DNA from: Saccharomycopsis crataegensis
Lineage: Eukaryota > Ascomycota > Saccharomycetes > Ascoideales > Saccharomycopsidaceae
Length of the DNA: 64,000 bases
Direction: 5' to 3'
NCBI RefSeq assembly: GCF_037102585.1
Contig: NW_027043819.1
Span: 682,001 to 746,000, forward strand
Below are positions 44,884 through 55,810 of this stretch, piece after piece. Numbering within the stretch: the first letter of the stretch is position 1; the number at the start of each line of letters is the position of its first letter. The notes under the pieces were generated by a model. That model had not been told where the DNA came from and ran no database searches. It saw only the letters and a list, made by a program, of their open reading frames with translations. The translations under genes and the position numbers were made by a program.

Positions 44884-47800
44884 TTAAACTTGGAACGCTT
44901 GAACATTGTCCCGTTCAAATTCCCTCCACTTACCGACCAATGTGCCACTCACCTCATCAGAATCAGCATGTTCAATAATCGAGTCCAATTGCTTGATGGT
45001 CTTGCTCATATATTTCACGCTTTCCTTTTGTTCTTCCACTTGCTGCTTGGTAGACTTGTCATTCAACTTCTTGTTCAATAACTTATTGCTTCTGGTCATG
45101 AAATTGTCAAACACCGCAGGATCGGCGAAAATCGCATATTTGGATATTTTCAAAATATTCTGGATCATCAAGTTGGCAATCAAAATGATTTCACTGATAT
45201 CCTTCAATCCAAAATCGACAATATTTTGCAATATCGACTCGAGCATTCCTTTGCTGGAGTTAGCTGCATCTTCACCAATAGATTTAATAAACAAATCATT
45301 GCCCAAAATAGCAAAAAGTAATTCATACACTGACTTTCTCAACTCAATCCCATCATCAATCTTTGTTTTAAATGGACCAATTTGAATTTTTTTAATGAAC
45401 TCAGTTCTTGGTTTCAATTCGACCAAAATATTCATCAAAATATTGGTTTGAATGATTCTGCGATTAAAGTATTCATCAAAATCAATCCGGAAAACACTCA
45501 ATAGTAAGTTCAATGACATCTGTTTGAGATCAAGAGAACTGGAATTCAAGCACAGGTTTACGAACCTCACAAAGTTATCGCCCCTCAAGAATTGCTTCTT
45601 GGTGTCATCACTGAAATATTCTTGACTGATTAATTGCTTGATAGCACTAAGTAATAAATAGTTCATCGACAAGTAATTCCATTGAGCTTCTTCGGCATCC
45701 AAATATCTTTGGAAATTGCCAATGAAATCTTCTCTAGCTAATACAATGAGGGTCAAAATCTCAGAAGCAACTCCTAACTCAGTCACGCTCAATTCCTCCT
45801 TTGACTCAATTTCCTCCACCACTTTCCAAATACTTGAAGCACTGGACTCATTAACAATATTATTATGAGCCTTGGAATTAAGTCTGTTATGCTCAAAATC
45901 ACGATACTTAATGTCCAATTCTTGTCTGAGAGCTAATAATAAGCAATATCTTAAAGACTTAGTTTCTTCGGCTTCATTTTCACTAGCGCTTTTCAAGCTC
46001 TTGAGAATATGTGGTAAGTATGAATTAATGTCTCTAGAAATGAACTTCCCAATGTTCCCAGCAATTGTCAATTTGACGGTTTCATTGCTTTGATAAGTTC
46101 TGAGCAATTCGAGGAAAACACTCAACTCAATTTCCAATTTCTTAAACTTCGAAACATTACCCAAGAAATTCAAAATAAAAATCAATTGCTTTTCATCGCT
46201 CACTCCACACATCAATAATTTCTCAAATTCCGCAATTTTGTGATGTAAGTGACTTTCAACAACCACTGTAGACAAGATGGCTGGGGACAATATAGGCTTA
46301 TCAAAAGAGTCCTTATTAAATAATTCATCGTATAGTTTCTCACCATCTACTTTGTGAGTAAGGTGCTTGGTGATCAAAATTAATGGGTAGTCATCTTCAA
46401 TCTTTGAAGAAATACCGTCTTGAATTAACATCACAATTTGTTCCACTAGTGAAATATTGCACTGAGTAATCTTTGATAGCAAAATTCCAATAGCAAGCAA
46501 TTTATTTTCATATTGTTTGATGTCGATAAACTGTTTCAGTATTAAGGATTCAATAATCCTCACGTAAATGTCATGATCCAACTTATTTTCAAGTTGAGAG
46601 CTCTTGATAATTTTAACAATCAATTCTAATGCCTCTTTATGGAGACTCGGTTGATTTACTTGATTATTGCTGGAAATAAATTTCAACGATATGTCAATAA
46701 CTTCGACCAACCAATACAGAGGGATATCATTCACAGTAACATCAAAACCAAATAATTTACCAATACTGACAAGAGTAGGTTCGCTTAAAGAATCATAAGT
46801 CAAATTTGTTTTTATGACAGCCAAAATTTGTTCCGAAATACTTGAATCATCCAATCTAAACCCCTTATAAACTGCAATTAGAAATGTGGAACATTTTTCT
46901 CTTAATTCTGAATCGAATTTCTTTGAGCCTGATTTTTCGATAGCCAAGGATAAAACCGAGTTGAAGCTTGGAAATTCTGAGTAATCAATATGATGCTTTG
47001 TCATATTTTGAACCAAATATATCGAGGAGTTAATGGAAGCCAATGAAGCATTACGAGCGTTACTAGATATCCCGACCACCAAGTCGGAAATAATAGAGTC
47101 TAATTTAGATTTCAAGCCAACCAAGTTGTGTTGCTGGAAAAGACCAGTATAGAGATCAATTAAATCAGTATCAAGCTGGAAATTAGAAGCGCTGGAGGCC
47201 TTGAATGACTGAATGGCGGATAAAATCGACAAGATAAAGTTTGAAGTGAAATAAGATTTGGAAACGTCAAGTAGTTTGGATACAAAACTCAAGTAATTGT
47301 TCAACGAATTAACATTCTTGGATTTGGCCAAGTTCTTGGTGATTGACTTAACCACATACTCAAGCTTGTTGATTAGTTTTCCATAAAGCTCTTTATCAGA
47401 ATCTCCAAGCTCATGAATTTGTTGAATAATAATGGTTAAGGTACACAAAACTTCACTCACGACAAGATCATTACTATCATTCAATTTGGTAACTAACAAA
47501 TCAAAGTGACGCTCATCAAACAAAGCATGTAAAATTACACCCCTGGACTTTTTCACCAAAATGCCAATCAATTTAGCTGACTGTTTTCTCAATCTCCAAC
47601 TGATATCATCATTACCGCCATCATCTTCATACTCATCATCATCAGAGAAATCGATTTCATCTTCGTCTTCATCCATAGTATCAGCCTCCTCCTCCTCGTC
47701 ATCATCATCCCCAAAATTGAATGGATCATACTTTAAAAAAAGCTTGGTGATGGCTAAGATGCTCTCATTGTGGTTATTAAAGTTCTTATAAAATAAGCTG

Positions 47801-48759
47801 AGAAGGTTCTCAATGCAACTTAAGGAAACATCTCTAAGTTCATCAAATTTCGCTATATCATCATTGATTTCATTATCTTCGTCATCCATTTCAACATCTT
47901 CAAACCTATCCAAGAATAAGTCATCTTTTAAAACCTCAAAGATGGAATCAAATCTTGAAACAAATTTCTCAGAATTTTTGGTCTTGCTGAGGTTAAGCAT
48001 TATATTCAATCTGACAGTTTCAAGCTGGAATTGATCTAAACTTGGGTTGATAGATTGTATTCCTCCAGCGTCCAAGAAAGCCCGGTCCACAATATTTTCA
48101 GCCTGGGCAGCAGTTGTGGAGTAGCTCATCAACAAAGAAAGGGTACTGATTGACTTAGTACTCAAAATACCGTAACATTTATATGAGGAGTTAATCAACA
48201 AGATCAATGCTTGTTTAATTCTAGGACCATCAAGCGCAAAGCCATTATATTTAATCAAATCAGACAAAATCTCAATGTAATCCAATGATTGGATTACTTG
48301 GGTATGATTATTGACAATAGATGGGAAGATTCTGCTAACAACTGCTTCAGCAGCACTCTGTTTCGAATAATTCAAATTCTGGATGAAATATCTTAACGCC
48401 ATAGTATAATTGGAGCTTGCCATCACCATTTCATTATCTTTTCTTGTGCTTTGGTCTTTTTGAACCATGTCAAAAACAGTACCGATAGTGACATCAAGCA
48501 AATGAATATGGGATTCATTAAATACAGCCCCAAGAGATTGAAATGTTTTGACCGCTTGATTTTGGACATCTGGGTTAGAATCTTGCAATAATTGACATAA
48601 CAAAATGGCGACATTCTTCAATTTGTAGCTGTTGCTCGCCAATTGATTTTTGTGGCCACAGAGCATCTTATCAATGTCGCTGACAGCCATGAACCGAATA
48701 TCAGGGTCAACATCCTTTGCACGATCAGACAAATCGTTTAAATTGGTATTGAAATCCAT
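44884..48759 (-). CDS. TIP120: Cullin-associated exchange factor CAND1/Tip120
   Basis: 1291 residues of HEAT repeats, the expected length of CAND1. The start MDFNTNLNDLSDRAKDVDPD, then RFMAVSDIDKML, and the motif QDSNPDVQNQAVKTFQSLG match the N-terminal CAND1/TIP120 repeats. An acidic loop (about 340-375, DDDEEEEADTMDEDEDE) sits between repeats, as in other CAND1 proteins. The conserved C-terminal TIP120 domain is visible near 1100-1210 (LKPRTEFIKKIQIGPFKTKIDDGIE in outline: LKPRTEF...KIQIGPFK...DDG.ELRK). CAND1 exchanges substrate receptors of cullin-RING (SCF) ubiquitin ligases by binding un-neddylated cullin-Rbx1. S. cerevisiae Lag2 is only a distant counterpart; a full-length CAND1 is usual in Candida-clade yeasts. 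Confidence 0.92.
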   Translation of the reverse strand: MDFNTNLNDLSDRAKDVDPDIRFMAVSDIDKMLCGHKNQLASNSYKLKNVAILLCQLLQDSNPDVQNQAVKTFQSLGAVFNESHIHLLDVTIGTVFDMVQKDQSTRKDNEMVMASSNYTMALRYFIQNLNYSKQSAAEAVVSRIFPSIVNNHTQVIQSLDYIEILSDLIKYNGFALDGPRIKQALILLINSSYKCYGILSTKSISTLSLLMSYSTTAAQAENIVDRAFLDAGGIQSINPSLDQFQLETVRLNIMLNLSKTKNSEKFVSRFDSIFEVLKDDLFLDRFEDVEMDDEDNEINDDIAKFDELRDVSLSCIENLLSLFYKNFNNHNESILAITKLFLKYDPFNFGDDDDEEEEADTMDEDEDEIDFSDDDEYEDDGGNDDISWRLRKQSAKLIGILVKKSRGVILHALFDERHFDLLVTKLNDSNDLVVSEVLCTLTIIIQQIHELGDSDKELYGKLINKLEYVVKSITKNLAKSKNVNSLNNYLSFVSKLLDVSKSYFTSNFILSILSAIQSFKASSASNFQLDTDLIDLYTGLFQQHNLVGLKSKLDSIISDLVVGISSNARNASLASINSSIYLVQNMTKHHIDYSEFPSFNSVLSLAIEKSGSKKFDSELREKCSTFLIAVYKGFRLDDSSISEQILAVIKTNLTYDSLSEPTLVSIGKLFGFDVTVNDIPLYWLVEVIDISLKFISSNNQVNQPSLHKEALELIVKIIKSSQLENKLDHDIYVRIIESLILKQFIDIKQYENKLLAIGILLSKITQCNISLVEQIVMLIQDGISSKIEDDYPLILITKHLTHKVDGEKLYDELFNKDSFDKPILSPAILSTVVVESHLHHKIAEFEKLLMCGVSDEKQLIFILNFLGNVSKFKKLEIELSVFLELLRTYQSNETVKLTIAGNIGKFISRDINSYLPHILKSLKSASENEAEETKSLRYCLLLALRQELDIKYRDFEHNRLNSKAHNNIVNESSASSIWKVVEEIESKEELSVTELGVASEILTLIVLAREDFIGNFQRYLDAEEAQWNYLSMNYLLLSAIKQLISQEYFSDDTKKQFLRGDNFVRFVNLCLNSSSLDLKQMSLNLLLSVFRIDFDEYFNRRIIQTNILMNILVELKPRTEFIKKIQIGPFKTKIDDGIELRKSVYELLFAILGNDLFIKSIGEDAANSSKGMLESILQNIVDFGLKDISEIILIANLMIQNILKISKYAIFADPAVFDNFMTRSNKLLNKKLNDKSTKQQVEEQKESVKYMSKTIKQLDSIIEHADSDEVSGTLVGKWREFERDNVQAFQV

Positions 48760-49161
48760 TTTGAATTGTGCGAATTGTGTTATTGTTGGAAAATTGCAAG
48801 AGATGTGTTATTTGCCAGGTTCCTTATTTTTTTATTTTTTTTTGGGATGGGGAAAAAAAAGGGTACCTGTCTATGCGTGTTCCCAATCGGAGGTACTTAC
48901 ATAGTTAGTTTGTCAAGCAGCAAACTCCAAGAATAATTAACAAAAGGAAGAATACCTGATAAAAAAAAAAAGGAAATCTGTAACCAATATCGAGTACCAA
49001 ATGTATAAATACTACAAATAGACAAACATAATAATAATCAGTGAAATCGTGAACAGGTTAGACATAAATAAACGCAAATGCTAGAAATACATAAAACAAT
49101 CAAAACAGAGTTTGAAATATAAAATACAAACAGAAAAAGAAGGGAAAAGAGAAAAGTAAAA
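48760..49161. other. Intergenic, CAND1 promoter / LEU1 3' end
   Basis: 402 bases between two minus-strand genes; T-runs near 48828-48843 and A-runs near 48961-48972. Nothing further recognised. Confidence 0.4.
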
Positions 49162-51408
49162 TTAGAAGCTCAACAAAGTAGAACCGCCTTCCAAGAACGA
49201 GAATTTGTTCTTTCTTTCCTTTTCATAAGCCTTGATATATTCTTCTTTTTGCAAAGTCAATCCGATTTCATCTAAGCCATTGACCAAATTGTTCTTTCTG
49301 AAAGCTTCAATTTCAAAACCAACAAGAACTTCACCATTAGTGTTCTTGATGACTTGATTAGGCAAATCAATGACCAAATCTTCACCCTTATCAGCAATCG
49401 GAATAAGCTTTTCAGTGATAATGTTTTGGTCAACTCTGATTGGTAACAAACCATTCTTGAAAGAGTTGTTGTAGAAAATATCACCAAAGGATGGGGCAAT
49501 GATGGACTTGATACCGAAATCCTTCAAAGCCCAAGGAGCATGCTCTCTGGAAGAACCACAACCAAAGTTAGGACCATTGACAACCAAAATAGAAGCCTTG
49601 TTCCATGGAGCAACGTTCAACATAAAGTCAGTGGTGACATCTTGACCTTGTTCATCTTTAGTAAATCTTAATTCATAAAACAAACCGTCTCTCAAACCAG
49701 TACGCTTGATTGTTTTCAAAAATTGCTTTGGAATGATAGCATCAGTATCAACGTTAGCCTTCTTCAATGGGGCAGCAAGACCAGTAACAACTTCAAAACG
49801 ACCAAGACCAGCTGGTTTTTCTGTAGGAGTAGTCTTTTTTTGGGTAGTGGCTTCACTTTCATCATCCGAAACTGATTGCTTCACACTAACTCTCTTGTTC
49901 GAGGATGGCTGAGCAGCTTCAGGTTCATCGTCAACTTCAATTGAAATCTTGGCCTCGTCATTAAATTTGTAGTGGAAGTTTCTAATGTCAGTGAATTTAC
50001 CTTCGATGGCAGCAGCAGCGGCCATGGCAGGACTCATTAAGTGAGTTCTAGATCTGGCACCTTGTCTACCTTCGAAATTTCTGTTGGAAGTAGAAGCACA
50101 TCTTTCTTCTGGATCCAAAATATCCGGGTTCATACCTAAACACATTGAGCAACCAGCTTCACGCCATTCGAAACCAGCCTCAGTGAAAATCTTGTCCAAA
50201 CCTTCCTTTTCAGCTTTTTTCTTGATTAAACCAGAACCTGGAACAACCATAGCCAACTTAACATTACTGGCAATCTTTTGGCCTTTGACCACCTTGGCGG
50301 CTTCTCTCAAATCTTCCATTCTGGAATTGGTACAAGAACCAATGAAAACTTTGTCGATAGAGATATCTTGCAATGGGGTGTTTGGAGTCAAACCCATATA
50401 TTTCAAAGCTCTAACCATACCAGATTTTTTGATGTCATCGGTCTCGTTGGCTGGATCTGGGACGGAAGCGGTGATTGGCAAAGCATCTTGTGGAGAGGTA
50501 CCCCAGGTAATGGTTGGGATAACATCCTTAGACTCAATAACCACTTCGTAATCAAAGTGAGCACCTGTATCGGTCTTCAAAGTTTTCCAGTAGTTGACAG
50601 CCTTCTCCCATTCTTCACCTTTTGGAGCCAATGGACGGCTTTTAATGTAGTTAAAAGTGATTTCATCAGGGCTGATCATACCAGCTCTGGCACCGGCTTC
50701 AATAGACATATTACACATGGACATTCTAGCTTCCATGGATAAGTTTTCAATGGCTTCACCTGCAAATTCAATGACACAACCAGTACCACCGGCAGTACCA
50801 ATTTTCCCAATAATGTGCAACACCAAATCTTTAGAGGTGATACCAGGAAGTAATTTACCTTTAACCAAGACTCTCATGTTTTTGGATTTAGCTTGGTTCA
50901 AAGTTTGAGTGGCCAAGACATGTTCAACTTCAGAAGTACCAATACCAAAGGCCAATGCACCAAAGGCACCATGAGTACTGGTATGAGAGTCACCACAAAC
51001 CACGGTGGTACCAGGTAAAGTGAAACCTTGTTCAGGACCAACAACATGGACAATACCTTGTCTAGAGTCGGTCATACCGAAATAAGGAACATGGAATTGC
51101 TTGACGTTTTTTTCCAAGGTTTGGACTTGCAATTTGGAATCTTTTTGTTTGATAAATGTTTCAACATTCTTGAAGTTCTTTCTGGAAATGGTTGGGATAT
51201 TGTGATCAACAGTGGCCAAAGTACAGTCAGTTCTTCTGACTTTTCTGCCAGAGGTTTCTAAACCTTCAAATGCTTGAGGGGAAGTGACTTCATGGACCAA
51301 GTGTCTGTCGATATACAATAAGACTGAGCCAGAAGCATCTTTGTGGACAATATGGTCTTCAAAGACCTTATCGTATAAAGTTTTAGGAGCAGTTCCAGCT
51401 GTCATCAT
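49162..51408 (-). CDS. LEU1: 3-isopropylmalate dehydratase (isopropylmalate isomerase)
   Basis: 748 residues (or 747 from the second ATG). It is the fungal single-chain form in which a LeuC-like aconitase domain (about 1-470) and a LeuD-like swivel domain (about 535-725) are fused through a charged linker ([19 protein letters not shown]). The [4Fe-4S] ligands are in place: C359 in [10 protein letters not shown], and C420/C423 in [11 protein letters not shown]. The LeuD part shows [15 protein letters not shown] and [14 protein letters not shown]. The enzyme isomerises 2- to 3-isopropylmalate in leucine synthesis in the cytosol. I saw no in-frame CTG in the roughly 900 bases I scanned at the 3' end of the gene. 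GC-rich upstream sites resemble Leu3 half-sites. Confidence 0.97.
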   Translation of the reverse strand: MMTAGTAPKTLYDKVFEDHIVHKDASGSVLLYIDRHLVHEVTSPQAFEGLETSGRKVRRTDCTLATVDHNIPTISRKNFKNVETFIKQKDSKLQVQTLEKNVKQFHVPYFGMTDSRQGIVHVVGPEQGFTLPGTTVVCGDSHTSTHGAFGALAFGIGTSEVEHVLATQTLNQAKSKNMRVLVKGKLLPGITSKDLVLHIIGKIGTAGGTGCVIEFAGEAIENLSMEARMSMCNMSIEAGARAGMISPDEITFNYIKSRPLAPKGEEWEKAVNYWKTLKTDTGAHFDYEVVIESKDVIPTITWGTSPQDALPITASVPDPANETDDIKKSGMVRALKYMGLTPNTPLQDISIDKVFIGSCTNSRMEDLREAAKVVKGQKIASNVKLAMVVPGSGLIKKKAEKEGLDKIFTEAGFEWREAGCSMCLGMNPDILDPEERCASTSNRNFEGRQGARSRTHLMSPAMAAAAAIEGKFTDIRNFHYKFNDEAKISIEVDDEPEAAQPSSNKRVSVKQSVSDDESEATTQKKTTPTEKPAGLGRFEVVTGLAAPLKKANVDTDAIIPKQFLKTIKRTGLRDGLFYELRFTKDEQGQDVTTDFMLNVAPWNKASILVVNGPNFGCGSSREHAPWALKDFGIKSIIAPSFGDIFYNNSFKNGLLPIRVDQNIITEKLIPIADKGEDLVIDLPNQVIKNTNGEVLVGFEIEAFRKNNLVNGLDEIGLTLQKEEYIKAYEKERKNKFSFLEGGSTLLSF

Positions 51409-52044
51409 GAACTATTATTCAAAGATTTATCAATTGAGTTATCAATGATTAATTGTATTTAAATTTTGACAACGATGGTCAAAGACAGTGTGGAGATTTT
51501 TCAACTTTTATACGCGATGAGCAATGCTTCCCTGAAGCGGAGAGCGTGCGCCGGAAGCGGCGAAATTGAGCATCAGCCAATGAACAGCCGGAAGTTCGTA
51601 ATATGACTCAAAGCAATGCTGAACCGGGAATAATTATCATGGTTAATTACGGGGATCATATGAACAGTGATATGTTAGTAATTTCACAATTACTATACAG
51701 TCAGCTATCGTATAGTACACAATTACGGCGTGTTTGAAGAATCTCTTCGGAAATATTATGATTCTCAGTAATCTCTTTGATTGTGTCAAAATATGTAGGG
51801 CAAAGAAAAACAAAAACAAAAAGTTCAAGTGAAAAAATTTATTAGTAGCGACTGAAAAGAAAGAAAAGAAGAAAAGAAAATCCCAATTACCAAACATCCT
51901 TCTGTAATCCTGTAATATCGAGGACTCATAAGAGAGGAAGACAAAAATTCATTGAAGAAAAATAAGAATTAAAAATCAAATTCAAAAGGAATATAAAACA
52001 AAACACATTAAACTAAAAAAACAAACAAGAAAATCAAAAATGTT
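51409..52044. promoter_or_regulatory. LEU1 promoter / orphan gene 3' end
   Basis: 636 bases. The LEU1-proximal part has a distinct GC-rich block (51530-51600) with GCCGGAAGCGGC at 51550-51561 and a second GCCGGAAG at 51587-51594. A CCAAT box lies between them (51577-51581). The distal part is AT-rich and holds the orphan gene's 3' UTR. Confidence 0.5.
51550..51561. promoter_or_regulatory. Leu3-like site upstream of LEU1
   Basis: GCCGGAAGCGGC differs at one position from the CCGG-NN-CCGG core bound by Leu3 in S. cerevisiae and lies about 142 bases before the LEU1 start. A GCCGGAAG copy follows 37 bases away. Function is inferred from context. Confidence 0.5.
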
Positions 52045-53952
52045 TTATTCAACATAACTGCTTGAAGCATCATTCGCAACTATTTTTACTTGGTGTCCCG
52101 TTTGAAGGAAATCTAGGCTATCCTTCAATGGCGAATGTGTCATAGCATCACTTTTGCTTTTGCTTTTGCTTGGTGATTGAGGTAAAATAATCGCAGAGTA
52201 AACATTGTTGTGAGTGATCCCACTAGTGGTGTTAAACGCCGCCTTGAAAATCAACTTAGAGGGGGAGCCATCAAGCCTGTTTGTAGATATGGTTTGAGCA
52301 ACAGGTGAGGCCACAGGGCTAAAAGCTGGAACAAAATGGATCGTTTCTGTACTGTGATCAGCTGGCGTGAGAGGAATATTGACGTCATCGTGATTAGTAG
52401 GGGTACTTAAAGTCTCTGTATAACTAATAATTTCTTCAATATAAGTGTCTGATTCAGCACTAGAGGCAGGTTCGATGTCCAAGTGTTGAGCTGGTGATGC
52501 GAGTTGGATGATATCAGTTTCAGTGACCGTAGAAACTTCAAAATCCTCATCCTCCTTTGTATTTTGTGTTGCATTTTTATCCTCGCTCTCGATTTCATAA
52601 TTTGATATGTCAAGATTCCTAACAACCACATGGGGGTCTAGAGTCTGGCTACTTTGAAGAAATGAACCAATGTTCCTGGCCTGAACATTCAGGATTTTTT
52701 CATCAACGTGCTCATTGAAGTCTTGGCTACTTATAGACAGACGGTTATCATCACTGTCAAAGGTGGATTTGGCAATTTCAGAATCAGAGTCAACAGACCC
52801 CAAGTAGTCCCGTAGGCTTGAGCTAACAGAACTACTACGTTCAGCGGTACTAAGTTCAACAATTCCTTCAAATTTTAAGGCAACATTGCTTTTTTCTTGT
52901 CCAGGTAACTCCAAATTGATACTTGTGCTGTTCATCTTATCTGCAACGAGAGTTTCAGCTGATTTCCTGAACCTCAATAAAATCTTCTCATTAATATCAT
53001 CAACCGACAAAAGTTTTTGATTGAGACCCACAAAAGAAGAGGAAGATCTTCTGAAGTTATCATTATCGTACCCACTTGCAATCTTCTTCTTCTTTCTGGA
53101 AGATTTTTTTTTGCTTTTTCCTTGTTTGCGTACAGCTTCATCGATAGTTTTCTGAACAGAATCTAAACTGGAATCTGTCTTAGTGATGTCCCCCTCATTA
53201 TTTTTTGTCTTTGTGGACTTGTATTGGCTTTTTGCAGAGTCATGAAACTCTTTTGCATCCTTGACAAAAGCGTTGAAGATGAATTTGAGCACAGGCAATA
53301 GTAAAAATAGAGCAATCATGATAACAAAAACAATCAATCCTTTCAAAATATTTTCTTGTGATTCATCGCTCAAGCTGAAATAATGCTTTTCTAATAATTC
53401 TTCGGCGTATTCTTGAATTGGCAACCAATAGCGTTGATACGCTGGATAAACATAATCATTGAAGAACAATGAATCTTCAATTTCCTTGATGTTCTCAATA
53501 GCAAGGTTAGCATAATGACTAATAAATTCAGTTACTAAGTTGATATAATAACCAATGAATTCCACACTATTTTGATAGTACGTGTGCTTCAAAATGAAAT
53601 CACAGGCATCATCTGAATAGCTTTTCGCAATATTGAAAAGATCCTTGAATCTATTGTTAATGTCCTCAGTTGTGACCCCGGTTGGGATATGTTCAATAAA
53701 ACTAGTGGGAAGCGGGATTTCAAGAAATGGAGCAGCAGTAATTTCCAGAGTAGGTTTAACAATGTTGTCAACTCCTAAAACCGGAGCAGTAGGATCCGCA
53801 GTACTGTTTCCAACAGCAAAGGAGTCTGGCAAGTATAGTCTCATTTGACTAGCTATAGGGATAAATACCTCTGGAAGATAATCCTCATTGATGAGGGCTA
53901 TGAACGGCAACAAAAACGTCACCGACGCAATGAAGACAATTGTAAGAAACAT
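52045..53952 (-). CDS. Unidentified membrane protein with long cytosolic tail
   Basis: 635 residues. An N-terminal hydrophobic segment (MFLTIVFIASVTFLLPFIAL) acts as signal peptide or anchor. A luminal/outer domain of about 180 residues, rich in Tyr and Asp/Glu and with predicted helices (NSVEFIGYYINLVTEFISHY, VYPAYQRYWLPIQEYAEELL), follows. Then one strong membrane helix (GLIVFVIMIALFLLLPVLKF, about 209-228), a basic KKKSSRKKKK patch and a long Ser/Asp-rich disordered tail to the end. The topology would be a single-pass type I protein. I recognise no family. Possible contexts are ER or nuclear-envelope membrane proteins, but nothing in the sequence decides. A CACGTG box lies 140 bases upstream (54092-54097). 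Confidence 0.65.
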   Translation of the reverse strand: MFLTIVFIASVTFLLPFIALINEDYLPEVFIPIASQMRLYLPDSFAVGNSTADPTAPVLGVDNIVKPTLEITAAPFLEIPLPTSFIEHIPTGVTTEDINNRFKDLFNIAKSYSDDACDFILKHTYYQNSVEFIGYYINLVTEFISHYANLAIENIKEIEDSLFFNDYVYPAYQRYWLPIQEYAEELLEKHYFSLSDESQENILKGLIVFVIMIALFLLLPVLKFIFNAFVKDAKEFHDSAKSQYKSTKTKNNEGDITKTDSSLDSVQKTIDEAVRKQGKSKKKSSRKKKKIASGYDNDNFRRSSSSFVGLNQKLLSVDDINEKILLRFRKSAETLVADKMNSTSINLELPGQEKSNVALKFEGIVELSTAERSSSVSSSLRDYLGSVDSDSEIAKSTFDSDDNRLSISSQDFNEHVDEKILNVQARNIGSFLQSSQTLDPHVVVRNLDISNYEIESEDKNATQNTKEDEDFEVSTVTETDIIQLASPAQHLDIEPASSAESDTYIEEIISYTETLSTPTNHDDVNIPLTPADHSTETIHFVPAFSPVASPVAQTISTNRLDGSPSKLIFKAAFNTTSGITHNNVYSAIILPQSPSKSKSKSDAMTHSPLKDSLDFLQTGHQVKIVANDASSSYVE

Positions 53953-54131
53953 CTTCGACTAGTAGAATAAGGTGTCAATTGCTCTGCTGGTGGTGGGGAA
54001 TATGTAGATCTACGGCTGCGATGGGGGTGGACTGTTGTTTGTTTTCTTTTTGCTTTTGTGATGCAAATTTTACGTTTTTCCGCTAATTGGTCACGTGCAA
54101 TCTGAACATCAAAGGACTCGATAAGATGATA

Positions 54132-54220
54132 AATGCTATTAGTGATAAATGCTAGAGAATGCTATGCTATGCTAAATAAAATAAAATAAAAAGACAGATA
54201 AGAAAAATAAAAATGCTATG
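54132..54220. repeat. Cluster of ATGCTA units
   Basis: About six copies of ATGCTA, irregularly spaced and partly tandem (54132-54172, one more near 54212), interleaved with AATAAA units. It is immediately downstream of the DAL5-family gene's stop and upstream of the orphan membrane-protein gene. Confidence 0.55.
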
Positions 54221-54241
54221 AGAAGAACAAAAAAAAGGAGA

Positions 54242-55810
54242 TTAATATAAATAGTCAATGGAAGGATTCTTATCTCCGAGAATGAGCTTCTGAATTCCAG
54301 ATTTCGCGAAAAATTCCTGCTTGTATTTCTGAGTTCTTTTCCTTTTATTAGCCCATCTTATAACCAATAAATAAGTTACAACACACACCACAGAAAGTAT
54401 AATTGCAGCGAAACCAACAAAGAAACCACGCTGATACCGTTCATCATCATCATAAAATGCAAATATGGCAATCAAACCTCCAATGGAACTACAACTGATC
54501 TGCAAAGCAATCCCAACACTTTTACGTAAGTGACCTCCAAGGTTTGTGCTTGACCAGCATATAAGAATAGGAGCAGCAGTGAATGCACCCATAGCACACA
54601 AGAAACATCCACCATATTTCAAATTATCTGGTAACGTACTACTCTGCACAGAATACATCATTATTCCTCCAATAATCGTCAAGACGACATTGAAGAAGAA
54701 AAAACCGCACCTATACCGATTGGACCATTTATTGTAAAAATAGGTGCCAAGGTTACTCCAAACAAAGGCAGTGATCCAGGGGAAAATAGAGTATTCATTG
54801 GAATGACTCACACTAACACCAATAACTTGCAATACAAATACTGGCTGAAATAATGAATAAGCAAGAGTCACATAGGCAATCCCAATGCTCGCCAATGCTG
54901 GGATCAAGATCACAGGATCATATATCATTTTGAAAATATCACCAAAAGTGGACTTGACTTCGTAACCTGATTTACCATTATAAATATCAAGCTTTCTGAT
55001 TAAAAACACCGATTCTTTGTCCGTCAAGAAGCCTGCTCCTTCTGGAAAATCGGGGACGGTGAAAAACACAATCACTGACATTCCGATAGTGAAGGCCCCA
55101 ATAATAATCAATAAATATCTCCAGCCTTCGGTGAGATTGACCTTATCAACTATTTTCAGATCGACAATATAAGCAATGAATGTTGCAAACACTCCTGCAA
55201 GACAACTTGTGGAGTAAATTGCCGAGAATCTCGGTAATGATTCCCTTTTACTATAATAATGGGCTAGAATATAGAAAATGGTGGCTTCGGTACTCGACTG
55301 GAATAAACCATGAAGAAATTGACAACCGACAAAAGTCCGGTAGTTTTTCACAAAACCAGTGCCAAGGTTTGTCGCTCCACAGAGTAATACCCCTAGAAAT
55401 AACAACCCATGAGGTTTGATAAACCTGAGTAGATTGTTCGAAAAAAACTGACCAATGATATAGGGAATGAAGAACGCAACGTATGACATGAAAAACTGTA
55501 GCTGGGTGATTCCAAGGGACGAATAAATTTCTTCAATTTGCAAAAGCCCAAAATTTCTATTCAAGTACGCTAAGAAGAAGACAATAGCAAACGGAGGAAC
55601 CACATGGAAATCTATTTTGAGTAGAAGGTTATGCTGGTTTATGGAGTCCTTTTTCGCAAACTCATCAACCTTGAGCCTCTTGGATTCATCTGACATCAAA
55701 TGAATATCATCAATAGACCCATGGTACTTTTCATCATATACTGTGTCTCCTGAATATAACGAGTCGCTGCTGTCGTTGAATTCGGCATTGTATTCTTTTA
55801 GATAACTCAT
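54242..55810 (-). CDS. DAL5-family anion:cation symporter (MFS)
   Basis: 522 residues with a hydrophilic N-terminus (about 65 residues) and twelve membrane segments. The pattern LLKIDFHVVPPFAIVFFLAYLNR starts the allantoate-permease (ACS/Dal5) MFS family. Later marks include CQFLHGLFQSSTEATIFYIL, EGWRYLLIIIGAFTIGMS and a VFFTVPDFPEGAGFLTDKE loop, all typical. Substrates in this family range over allantoate, nicotinate, pantothenate, biotin precursors and dipeptides; the sequence does not decide. It is a paralogue of the partial gene at 63124, with a shared C-terminal signature (ILGDKNPSIDYLY against ILGDRNPAFDYNY). The conserved membrane-helix order is intact and the gene looks functional. 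Confidence 0.85.
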   Translation of the reverse strand: MSYLKEYNAEFNDSSDSLYSGDTVYDEKYHGSIDDIHLMSDESKRLKVDEFAKKDSINQHNLLLKIDFHVVPPFAIVFFLAYLNRNFGLLQIEEIYSSLGITQLQFFMSYVAFFIPYIIGQFFSNNLLRFIKPHGLLFLGVLLCGATNLGTGFVKNYRTFVGCQFLHGLFQSSTEATIFYILAHYYSKRESLPRFSAIYSTSCLAGVFATFIAYIVDLKIVDKVNLTEGWRYLLIIIGAFTIGMSVIVFFTVPDFPEGAGFLTDKESVFLIRKLDIYNGKSGYEVKSTFGDIFKMIYDPVILIPALASIGIAYVTLAYSLFQPVFVLQVIGVSVSHSNEYSIFPWITAFVWSNLGTYFYNKWSNRYRCGFFFFNVVLTIIGGIMMYSVQSSTLPDNLKYGGCFLCAMGAFTAAPILICWSSTNLGGHLRKSVGIALQISCSSIGGLIAIFAFYDDDERYQRGFFVGFAAIILSVVCVVTYLLVIRWANKRKRTQKYKQEFFAKSGIQKLILGDKNPSIDYLY

